From NCBI GenBank assembly GCA_002751075.1, contig NAOQ01000016.1, positions 223,905 through 260,553 of the forward strand: a stretch of 36,649 bases of DNA, given 5' to 3'. This document shows positions 1 through 10,500 of the stretch, piece by piece. Position 1 is the first letter of the stretch, and each line of letters begins with the position of its first letter. The notes below the pieces were generated by a model. That model was not told the origin of the DNA and did no database searches. It saw only the letters and a list, made by a program, of their open reading frames with translations. Origin of the DNA: Ichthyophonus hoferi (taxonomy: Eukaryota > Opisthokonta > Ichthyosporea > Ichthyophonida > Ichthyophonidae). Both the position numbers and the translations under genes were made by a program.

Positions 1-148
1 TATATATGCTGCCACATATATGCACATATACATACATATACATATACATATACACATGTATACCCATGCATATCCATACATACACATACACATACACATA
101 CACATATATACACATATACATTCACATACACACACCAACACACACTCA
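1..148. repeat. CATA/CACATA microsatellite in the RUN gene's last visible intron
   Basis: Near-perfect runs of ACATATAC, CATACA and ACACATAC fill the left end. They fall in the intron that begins at 149 on the minus strand. The long open frames here (6-215 and 20-232, plus strand) are products of the repeat and not genes. Confidence 0.85.
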
Positions 149-3100
149 CACAATCTCAGAGATTCTTTTATATCCTCCATGTTGTTCAGAATCGAAAGTG
201 ATGTCTTCCTTTTGAATTTAATCCCTGGATGAATAAGAAATGAATAATAAAAATAAATAAAACATCTAAATTCTAATATATATTTATATATAACGAGATA
301 GAGATGGGTAGATGAGAGACCAATAAATACTTCATTTAAAAATTTAAATGTAAAAACTCAATATACATATATATAGATGATTATAAATAAAAACACTACA
401 CCAATAGCAAAGGAGAAAGAAAAATATATAGCAGAGCTCACTAATAAATGAAAAGAAAAAGGATATTACAGTTTTAAATATACTTACATACATAGCTATA
501 TTTATCACATACATTATATATCTACATACATATATAAAAGCATTCTTAAATTAGAATTACCAGGCTTTATAGCATTCATATCATTGGGTGCAGCATCTAA
601 CGGAAGTAATTTTATTGACTCTAGTTTAGCAGAGGTTGGTGGTTGGCTGTTCCTGTCATAAACATCAATGAGTAAATACCACAATTTCAATAAAACAGCA
701 ATAAAACAACAATAAGTCAATAAAGCAATAATAAAATAGCAATAAAGCAATAAAAGTTCTATTTCACGTAAATCCGTGGTACTCTATAGTGTATAATTCG
801 CTGCTATATATAATAAATAATACAACCAACCTATCGATATTATATAATTATATACATATGTTCTTAACTAAGTATATAGACAATAGAATATGCATTTATA
901 TACATAATCCAATATACTCCATTGCAATATGTGTACATGCCTGTATTATACTACACCATCATGCCTGATCATGCCCAATTACATTGCGATATATGCCATA
1001 TATAATGAATTTATATATACTATATATATTATATACGTGCGCTTAGGCCGAACCAGACCAGTAACTCGTGTAAACAACTTTACATTTTCTATTTCATATA
1101 AATCCACTCTGCTATACTATAAGTCCCATATTATATTATATTATATGGAATTCAAAAAATATATATAGAAAGAAAATAATGGAAGAAACAATATTTTTAT
1201 ACACCCTTCTAGCCCTGGATTCCAATGACCAATGGTAGGAATTCCCTTGGAATATGATAGGACTATGATATACATTATATTAGACCAATAAATATAAAGA
1301 TATAAAAATCACTAAATTTTTAAGTATCCTTTGACCTATGGTTTACTGGGTCTACTAGTACGTTTAAAAGCGATAATATACTAAAAAACAATAAAAATCC
1401 CAAATGGCCTACTATAATATATATTAAATTATATTTAACCAATCATTGCACCTTAATGATTCAAGGAAATAGGCAAAGTCCACTGGGCCCATGGTTGCTG
1501 CATAATGTCGCTCATCCTACACCAATCACAACAATATCTAATTAATCAAGAGCTAGTAGGTTGTTAACATATAATTAACAGGGTGGGAATGGGAATAACG
1601 AATCTCACAGTTAACTGCTTTAAAATTTTAAAACCTCATTTTATTGGCCAAACCTTCTTACAAAATTGTACTGTCCAATAGTAATACTTAAAACTGTAGC
1701 CGTTCACACATAATTGGTTGATCCAGAGGTAGACAAGAAATAAACGAGATCGGATTGAAAAAAAAACCAATCTAATATATCCGCATTCCAAGAGGCATAT
1801 ATGAATATATATACAATCATGGAAAGAGTATGCATAGGACCAATAGAAAGCTCATAAATTATAACATTAACTAGGTATATGCATAGATACGTCATATATA
1901 TATATATGAAATGAATTAGAGACATAAACAGAAACCTATTTGCAATATATCTCTATATATCACAAGACATAAAACGTTTATCATTTAATCCAAATCTAGA
2001 GTTTACTAATTAATACTAATTAACATGGCGAGCTTGCTATTTATCAGATATCTATATACATAGATAATAAGATAACGTATAAAGCTAACATAAAAATTGT
2101 AAATATATATATAAGGCTTACCTTTAAGCAAAATGTAAAGTCAACAGATCTTAATACATCTAAAAGAGTAATCATTACAAGGCCATCGTCACTGCGTAGC
2201 AACGCGTAGGGGTTATAGTATTTTCTGATTGGTGGATAGGGGGTAGGTATGTAGGAGAGAGGCATATATGTATGGATAGATGTATGTGTATATAGGGTAT
2301 GTAAAAATATGCAAATAGGGTCAGATAGGATAGAGGTGGGTCTGGATGACAGGATCATCGTGAAATAATATAATAGTATAATAGTATAATAGTATAATAG
2401 TGTGATAGTCTACCTATTGCTAGTGAAATCTATAATTCACCAATCATATATCTACCCTAGCTTTAATTATCTAATTATATGATTAATGATTCCCTATCAA
2501 CTACGTAAGTAAACACAGAGTAGCATAGGACATGAGTAAATCCAATCCAATCTAATCTAAATTACTCCAATATAATCTAATCTATCTTAATCTGATAAGA
2601 TATGATATAATACAGGTACAAATAATGGACTAAAGATATTCATGTATCCTCTATATATATTAGAAGTCAGTAAAATATAGTAAAATAGACTATAATTTAG
2701 TATAGTATAGTATAATATAATATATCATAGTATAACATATATAGTATAATATAATATAGTATAATGTATAATATAGCGTAGTAAGATATAAGATATAAAT
2801 TAGGGTATCATAGTATAGTAGATTATAGTCTGGTATAATATAGCCCCATGTATATATATATAGCCCACCCAATCCCTACCGGGTAACTACGTCATCGTTT
2901 CTGGCTCTCACTATATAGTCCGCTAATCTCTTTTCCATTAGACTCAATCGTATCCAAGTCTGCCCTCGAATCCTTGAGCTAGATAGATCTTGTAAATTTC
3001 TGATAGTCTCTCTACAACTATCTTGTACATTATTATTGGCTTCATTGATATAATCTACCAATAGAGAGTCGGGGAGGGAGAGGAGGGTAAAGACGTGTGG

Positions 3101-4381
3101 AATGGATTCGTTTTTATGTCAGCTATCTATTATGATTCACGGGCACATTATATTTTAAAATATTTTAAATTTTTATTGGTTATTTTATTGTAAAAAATTT
3201 ACATGCCATTAATCATTATAGTTTATTGACCAACAATTAACTGGTACATCATATTTTCAAATATTTTATTTTATAATAATAATTTTCAATTCTATTTTGT
3301 TTAATTTCAATTTACAAGATGGGTCTTGTAAATATCTGATAGTCTCTGGGCAACTAGTTTGTACAGTTTGACTGGCTTCCTATGTATAATCTACCAATAG
3401 GAAGAGATGGGAAAGAATAGAAGAAAAATAGTTTAATTGTTAACTAATAACCTATTTTGATTAATTGTACGTAAAACAAATAAACATGAATAATTAAGTA
3501 ACTTTGCCCAGCATTTCTACATCTCCTGCTTCCTCATCTAACCCAAAAATAAACATCTGCTTCTTCCTTTCTCTTTCCTTCTAACTCTCCCTCCTTCTTT
3601 GTCTCGTTCCCTCCCTCCCTCACCTACCCCAAAAGCACACAGCAGCTACTTCCTCGCTCGGCCTTCTCCCAATAAAATATGAGGAACTGTTAGCTACCAT
3701 AACTAAACCATGTGATAGACTGGCCTCTAGTATACGACAGAGATGAAGAACAAGGTCGTGATTCTCTTTGATAGTCTCAGTGCCAGAGAGCACTACTAGG
3801 TTATGGACACATACTGTAGGGAGGGGGAGTAGGGAAGGAGAAGAGGGGGAGAGGGGAGTATAATTATTAGCGTGGTAGTATGGTGGTGCGAGCGTATAGA
3901 CATATGACAGTATAGCAGTATGGTAGTATGATAGTAAACTAGTTGCTATTATGAGCACATAATAATATGAGGGAGCGAGGGGAGAAAGGAATGTCTGTAA
4001 GTGTATAAGTATGCCCGTCAGCCTGCAAATTATTATAGCATAATAATATAGTATAAGGATATAATATATCATTTTATGTTATGTTCTATTCTCCCTTTTT
4101 GTATAATCATATCATAACACAGTTTTCAATATATAATATTATGTCTAAAGCCCATAAATTGCATACTCAGGTAAGCAAATATACATATATACCTACATAT
4201 ATACTTACATACCCACCCACCTACCTACCTACCTACCTACATAAACACTATCATATATACATGCTATCATACTATCATATATACATACTATCATATATAC
4301 ATGCATAGTACTATCCTACCTACTTACCTACCTAGCTGCCTATACATACAGACATACACCTACATAACATACATACTTTCA

Positions 4382-4415
<34 letters not shown>

Positions 4416-4535
4416 AATACATGAATACATAACGACATATATGCATATATTTATACAAACATACATACATAAAAACTTACCTCTCAAAACTGCATTAAGA
4501 TTTCGGCGCTCAGTAGCAAATATAGTCTGGTCCAT
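1..4535 (-). CDS. RUN-domain (RUFY-like) protein gene, 7 exons seen, 3' end outside window
   Basis: Exons, read leftwards: 4535-4481, 3813-3628, 3054-2880, 2224-2122, 1516-1452, 652-561 and 224-150; the next intron (GTGAGT at 149) leaves the window. Every intron is GT-AG and the phases agree at all six junctions (1,1,2,0,2,1), giving about 250 residues. The order of blocks follows the RUN domain of RUFY proteins: an ERRNL start, IKENHDLVLHLCRILE, SHGL, FWDYI across the exon 2/3 join, RGQTWIRLSLMEKRLADYI, YYNPYALL then LLDVLRSVDFTFCLK, and GPVDFAYFLESL. Exons 6-7 lie after the domain, where RUFY proteins carry coiled coil and then a C-terminal FYVE finger; neither is in view. RUN proteins bind small GTPases of the Rab, Rap or Arl type and act in endosome-lysosome traffic. 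The start is the only ATG of exon 1, followed by a consensus GTAAGT donor. The RUN call is firm; the RUFY assignment is an inference from block similarity. Confidence 0.85.
2350..2402. repeat. TATAATAG short tandem repeat in intron 3 of the RUN gene
   Basis: About five head-to-tail units of TATAATAG lie between exons 3 and 4 of the RUN gene. A looser TATAGTATAA tract at 2640-2860 lies in the same intron. Both are simple AT-rich sequence. Confidence 0.75.
3318..3390 (-). pseudogene. Decayed duplicate of exon 3 of the RUN gene, inside its intron 2
   Basis: This stretch repeats the 5' part of exon 3 (3054-2980), including the 3' splice site context CTATTGGTAG just before it. Shared words on the plus strand are ATCTACCAATAG, CTTGTAAAT and CTGATAGTCTCT. 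In the exon 3 frame the copy has a stop within about 16 codons and a short deletion, so it cannot replace exon 3. It looks like a local exon duplication that was never used or has decayed. Confidence 0.65.
4172..4475. repeat. ATAC/CTAC/CATA compound microsatellite in intron 1 of the RUN gene
   Basis: The stretch passes from ATATAC through CTACCTACCTAC and CTATCATATATACATG to a clean (CATA)n tract at about 4383-4410. It ends next to the exon 1 donor at 4480. Open frames read from it are repeat products. Confidence 0.85.
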
Positions 4536-4900
4536 ACTGCATACTATATAACATAATTATTATTATACTACTATACTAAGATATTTTCATACTCATACTA
4601 TTGTACTATTGTACTATTGTACTATATATCTATATATCTATTATGTTTTTATACTGTTATGGTATACTCTTAAACTATTATATTAGTCCTATTTATTTTC
4701 GCTTTGATTCTTCAGTATCTTATCGTACATTTTCGTTTTATCGCGGTTCCAAACTCTCATTTGATTCTCTTCCCTGATTATATAGTTAAAATGAACCCAA
4801 TAAACATTATTTATCTAATTAAGCTGATTCAAAAAGATAAAGGTGACGCGTGACGCGTGATCTATATATATTTGTATTGGACGAGTGTTAAAGTATGTAC
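4536..4900 (-). promoter_or_regulatory. Upstream region of the RUN gene
   Basis: This is the 5' flank of exon 1. It holds a TATATAG tract about 15-20 bases before the ATG, too close to be a usual TATA box for that start. A perfect tandem GTGACGC repeat (GTGACGCGTGACGCGTGATC at about 4842-4861) and single CCAAT and ATTGG pentamers at about 4798 and 4877 also lie here. Any promoter role is a guess from position. Confidence 0.25.
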
Positions 4901-5690
4901 TACAAAATATATGTGTGGATATAAGTATATCTTATATTCTTATAGGAATATAGGAATATACTGTATTATGTAATAATGTAGGAATAACCGAAGACACAAT
5001 GAAAACATATATTCTAACCTTGTAATACTGTATTTGAGTGGTTAATTATGACTAATTTTAATTAATTAAGTTGAGGCTCATAATAATTAACGGTGCAATA
5101 TTTATAAAGAGATAATTTTATCCGATAAACTACCTTTGTATAATGCCGATTGGTCCACTGCTCAGCCATGGGGTTTCACCGATGATAGATCCAATATTTA
5201 GGTTTTACGGTGAAAGATATTACGTTTAAAGTAGATCCTACGTTATAACATTGAAGAGGAAGTCTGAGCAAAAGAAGCAATGTAAGTGGTGCTACGCGTA
5301 ATCGTCCCCTTATAGTAAGGCTTAAAATCTAATGCTTAACTTGTTAGGACCATATTAAGTGTACTGACAGGTCAGTAGATCAGCGGGGAACTATAGGCAG
5401 TGCAACATTTCTAAGCTACTATGTTCTGTGCACAGATATAATATAAAATACACAGAAAATATACCTATATTAACCTATTAACCTATACGGCAACACTTAG
5501 GAAATTTATTTTGTCCCTTGAGTAATTAATTAATTACACCAGCCAAATGTGAATGTTGATGTTGTAAACGTTGAACGTTTAATCAGTCATCAATGCTAAA
5601 TACTCTTTCCTGGTAGACTAAATTAAGAGAGTATTGTTTTAAATGAATACAACAATGGTTATGACGTAAACACAATCCTTTATCATGATT
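4900..5690. other. AT-rich spacer, no gene recognised
   Basis: No convincing exon on either strand. A plus-strand piece near 5255-5300 reads as a basic stretch followed by CKWC, but it has no supported frame around it. Several TTAATTAA-type runs are present. Confidence 0.5.
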
Positions 5691-5694
5691 TTTT

Positions 5695-5822
5695 ATCTAG
5701 AAATAAAGTGAACGCTTCTGCTCTGTTTTAGCATGCAATGATATTCATCAATATTGTGATGACAGAGATGTAATAGATTAGAAGATTGCTCGATTGCATC
5801 ATCATTTTCCGCCTTTTCATCT
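5695..5822 (-). other. Possible terminal exon, unrecognised
   Basis: On the minus strand a long pyrimidine tract ends in TTTTCAAG directly before ATGAAAAGGCGG. The sequence after it is open for about 40 codons in one frame (DEKAENDDAIEQSSNLLHLC...) and about 30 in another, each ending in a stop. Composition is more protein-like than the flanks. There is no partner exon, so it may be chance or part of an old element. Confidence 0.2.
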
Positions 5823-5949
5823 TGAAAAAAAAAATAGAAAAGATCTGTTCAGCAGTTGAACTGAATAAGATATTTATAAAGAAATGATTGGTTTACAATT
5901 TTTACCATACCCAAAACTATACATCAATAGCGCTTTAAGGTTAAAGGAG

Positions 5950-6435
5950 ATGGCTAATATCGTGCATACTATTGTCCCAACAGATGTTTGAATATTCAAT
6001 ATTTATTATCTACATATAGCAGTTGTGTCCTAAACTGATACTGTATGATTTTCACTAACAGCTGAATAATACCAGACTCGACTAGTTGGCCATCTAGTGC
6101 ATTTTCTGGTTTATATATATAATATTTATTGAGAATAAAAGAAATATCTGGTATACTGAATTATATTTGAGGAATTGCTATGTTGTCTGAATTTAGCTGA
6201 TCTAGATAGTCACTAACTGATCGAGGCCAAGTTATGTAATAGTATATAGTATAGATTTCCATGAATCTATCTGTATCTCATATTGTTGCTCTAAACTAAG
6301 TGATTCTTCAATTAATAATATCTTAGCCATTATATTATAATAGAGTAAAAGTCAATTAGGAAAGTAAATTAAGATACAATTGCTTATTGACCTAAGATAC
6401 AACTACCTCGATTGATTAGCATTTATTTTGATTTA
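5950..6435. other. AT-rich spacer with weak similarity to 13.13-13.5 kb
   Basis: No gene seen. A segment around 6075-6165 (CTAGTTGGCC, then TCTGG and TTATATA, then TGAATTAT) resembles one at about 13225-13325, which lies between a gag start and an LTR of family A. This suggests an old shared repeat, but the match is loose. Confidence 0.35.
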
Positions 6436-6439
6436 TGTT

Positions 6440-6850
6440 TCAGCTTCTGCCCCACCTCCCCGCCACGTTCTTCATGCACTATTGTATAACATAATATATC
6501 TTAATGATACGCTAGATTTCAATACAATTGTGTATTTCAACAGCCTAAGCTACCTATGGTCAGGGCTTTGGTGCTGGTTCTTGTTGTAATCTACAGTGGC
6601 CTCTGAAAACTCCTTTTCAGAGTCTGGGGACATTTTTCAATTCTCTAATTCATTATTTTCTTTAGACTAGATACCATTAGCCTCTGCATTTGGAAAGATG
6701 TCTCTTTACCCATACAGTTGTCTCGAAGTGTACCGATCATTACTTGAGTCTGAAGAGTACTGAAATTTTAGCTTCTTCCTCTCGTTAGTGACTCTGTACC
6801 TAAACTTGTTTTCTGTTGCAGACATGGTCTTCCTTTTGTACCTTGTCATT
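6440..6850 (-). mobile_element. Ty1/copia family A, gag 5' fragment (fossil)
   Basis: On the minus strand this matches the gag start of the larger family A element at 12690-12990. Shared minus-strand motifs include the ATxEKxWxRxTxEKKLK-like start and the acidic EFSEAT stretch. It sits beyond the family A LTR at 6880-7560, so it belongs to a different copy than the pol to its right. It is a short, heavily decayed piece. Confidence 0.6.
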
Positions 6851-6879
6851 ATTAGGTACGGAGTCTATTTATTCTGTTG

Positions 6880-7560
6880 AGTCATTACTTTACAAACAGC
6901 TATAAGTCTTATATCTCAACTTTATTATACGCAACTTAAAATCGGGATCTAGACTAAGTCTAGGTATGCTGGCTATATAGTTGTTGCATTGTGTCCAGCT
7001 AAGTTAATCACCTCATTATTGCACATGTATAAGCACATTCCCCAATAGGAACTCAATATAGCTATTTTGTAACATGTTCTTGAAAACAAGTTGTCCAATG
7101 ATTATTTAAAGCATCATTCAGGAACTTACATATAAACAGTTGTTATAAACAAGTTGTTCAAGGATTATTCACAGTATCCTTTAGGACGTTATGTATTACA
7201 TGTGCAACCAGGGATTTTTCAAAGAATCATTCATGAATCTTCATATCACATGTGTATCATCAATCACTATGGGTGTGATTAAAACCCAATCACCAATACC
7301 TTTTAAAAACTACGGTAAATGTACACTCTAAAAAACCTAAAGCATCTAGTCCTAATTACATACAATCAGTGATATTTTAAATTTAATTAATTATCTTTAA
7401 TTAATGTATGGGTTTTAATTACTGATTTAAACATCATTTTAACTGCTAAAAAGCATTTACAGGTTTGATGCTATATAGACTATAAATAGTTTTGTACAAG
7501 ATATCAAGAAAAAGTTGGTTGAACACTTGTAGTGACTGAAATTCTTTCACACTTACCCTA
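6880..7560 (-). mobile_element. Family A copia LTR
   Basis: Positions 6880-7145 match 13785-14050, about 265 bp at moderate identity. On the minus strand the shared part has a CAACAACTATATA box (TATA-like) followed by GACTTAGTCTAGATCCCGAT and AATAAA, as expected at the U3/R border. The outer part (7083-7245) has three tandem subrepeats of about 55 bp built on CAAGTTGTYCAAKGATTATT. The exact ends are not clear. It lies between a gag start on its left and the end of pol on its right. Confidence 0.6.
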
Positions 7561-7599
7561 CATCCCCACATACCTGTGAGGATGTTACTTACTCATCCA

Positions 7600-10500
7600 T
7601 GGTTAATATCTTATGGACAGTAACAAATTGAGCTGGGGCCAGGGCCTTGGTGAGGATATCTAATTTCTGGTCATGCGTTGAGATTAACTTAATGTCAATA
7701 TCTCCATTTCTAATGTCATTGTTGGTGAAGTAGTACCTAACACGGATGTATTTTGGGTTCTCAGTGATTTCGTTGGTTTCTGAAATCTGAATTGTTAATT
7801 GATTGCCCTAATAGATGGTCACTGGACCTGTCTAGAAACTAGTGCTTTCTAACACACCAAAAATCTATACAATTTCATGTATGGTTGCATTGAGCGTAAT
7901 GTATTCAGTCGTCATGCTTGAGGATGCCACTATTGCCTGTTTCTTGCTGAAGCACAACACTACTGTGTCATTTCAAAACAGTACACATACTGTTGTTGAC
8001 TTACAGGTAGTTCTATCTCTAGTACACTCTGCATTTACATATACTTTAAGTTTCAAAGGTGATTTTTGATGCACCAGTCCTATGTCTTGGAATGCTTTGA
8101 AAGATATTCCATCAAATATAGTAGCATTTTCCAATAAGATTGTGATGGATTGGATACAAAAGGTCCTACGTAAGTGATTACTAAGTCTATGTCTGGTCTA
8201 GTTAGGTGATATATCCATAGAAGGCAACCTATTTATTTTTGTCATTTTTTTATGTTACATTTTGTTATGGAGTCTGTGTCCTTGTCTAGATTTTACACAT
8301 AATTTGAACGTATGGGGTACATGGTTCACTTAAGCACTTTTCATGTTGTATGACCTTAGCATCTCCTTGATGCATCCCTTCTAGGTTAAGTGAATAAACC
8401 CCTGATTGTCTTTTCAAATGTGGTATTCCAAGCTTTCAGCTGGAATTCCCACCTCCTTGGTTTCAACCTGTTTTTTTCATATTGCTGATCAAACTTCTAA
8501 CAACAACATTGTTGTCAGAAACGACTAATATGCTGTCAATATAGACACATACAGCAAGAAAATATGGCGTACCATGTAATAAAAATAAATGCAGGTCAGA
8601 GCTGGTTGGTAAAAGGTGCTTGGTAGCCAAGAATGTAGCTTAGGTATGCTGCCATTTTAATGTACACTGCTTCCGTTCATATAATGACCTTTGAAGCCTA
8701 CACCCTCTGTATGGCAAGTCAGACTCCTCCAAACCTTCAGGCTGAGGCAAGTATATTTTTTCTTCACAATTACCATTAAAATAAGCGCCTACTTTGTCAT
8801 GTTGTACAACCTCCAAGTTCTTTGATTCTGCTAGGGCTAGCAGTAAATGTATGGTGGTCAGGGAAAATACTGGAGACTATATAAAAATAGTTAATGTTTT
8901 GCTTCTGTTAATTACCCATTATTACAAATCTTACCTTGTACTTAATGATGTTCCCATAACTGATACGTTTTATGTTAAATTCCCATTAAGATTTTAAAAA
9001 AGGTTCCTCTTTGGGCTGATCAACGTTCTCCAAGTTGCCTCACAGAACCTTCATCTCATTGCATTGTGGCCTACCAGTGAGGCCATTAAGGAGAATTCAT
9101 GGCTGCACAGACTGACTTGGGTACACCTTGACCATATATGTTGTTGAAGTATTTCAGCTCCTAAAAGTGTTAGGCTATGTACTTCATGATATCTTATACA
9201 GAAATGTTTATTGTTCATGTAGAATTGTACCTCTAAATATTCAGTAGCGTTTAGAATAAAGCTTCAATCGGTAATTAAAAGCTAGAAATTAATTGACGAT
9301 AATTAATTAATTACATACTGTCATTAATTATATTTAATTAAAATTAAATGTTTAGTGAACGGAAATTCACGTATCTCAAAATTTTGTTACACAATCAATT
9401 GATATTGATCTGTACCAACAACTATATAACTAGTAACTATAGACTTACTCTGGATCCCGATTTCTATTGTGTTGCATTAAATAAAACTTCGGTACAAAAG
9501 ACTTAGATTCTTTGTCCGCATATAAGAGGTCGCTAGAGTAATTATTGAGAAAGAAATATCTACACTCGCTATTTCTAGAGTTAAACCTAAATCCGCCATA
9601 GCCTCAGCAACTAAATTGGGATCTGTAGGTAAGAAAAAGCTAAGGGTTTAACTCTCCTCAGACAGTAGTGGAGAAGATAAATCTCAAAATCCTTTACAGA
9701 ATTTCAACGCCAGCTCGAGTGTAATAAAGAACAGACATTCTATGCTCGTTGATACTGAAGCAGAATGTATGGATACCAACTTGAATTCTGACATAGGTTA
9801 GTTTGCATGGTTACGTATGCCTCATGTGTTGAAGTTGGATATGGTTAGTATCTCTGACCTGACTTAGTGTTGGAGTGTGCATATTTGCTTTTTTTCAAAA
9901 GTATATCAATTTCTTCCCTTTGACTTGTCTTCTCCCCATTTTCTTTACTTTAACTATCCTCTGGTTCCTTATTTTTATTCTTCTATCTTCCTAAAACAAC
10001 TCCCCTTAATGTGGTGTAGATTTCTGGGATTCTTTCAGTGATGAAGAATCACGTCGTGAATGTAAGGGTTTCTTTTCAGTTGGTATAATAGCCTTGGTTT
10101 ATCTTGGAAGATTGTTCCCTTGGTCTGGCAGAAGCTTTGACTGTTTTTTTGCAGAGGAAAAACTTGTTTCTAAAAAATTAACATCCCTAACAATAAGAAA
10201 CTCTAAACTCTAGGTATCCAAAAACCTGTATACTTTCTGGGTCTCTTGTTGTTTTAGTACAACTGCCTTGCCTTCCTTCCTCTGGGTGCCATCTTGTTTG
10301 ATGTCTTATTTTTGTAGTGGCATCAGCCTCTAAAGGCTCTGAGTCAGTTGAATAGTGTGGTAGATTAGTAACATAAGTTTCAAGGTAGTATGAATTTTGG
10401 TAAACGCCAAGCTAGCACCACATTCAAATGAAGGCTGCAGACTTTACAGTTTTATCTCAAATATACTGAGGAAGACTACTATCTATTCTAGTACTTTTTA

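Noticed and set aside
6-232. Two overlapping plus-strand frames rich in Tyr, Ile and His
   Set aside because: They are translations of the CATA/CACATA microsatellite within an intron.
4141-4170. Possible plus-strand first exon MSKAHKLHTQ with a consensus CAG|GTAAGC donor
   Set aside because: It lies in intron 1 of the firm minus-strand RUN gene, and no downstream plus-strand exon continues it; the following sequence is microsatellite.
5240-5300. Basic stretch with CKWC on the plus strand, reminiscent of a transposase zinc ribbon
   Set aside because: A stop follows within a few codons and the remaining Cys pairs are absent.
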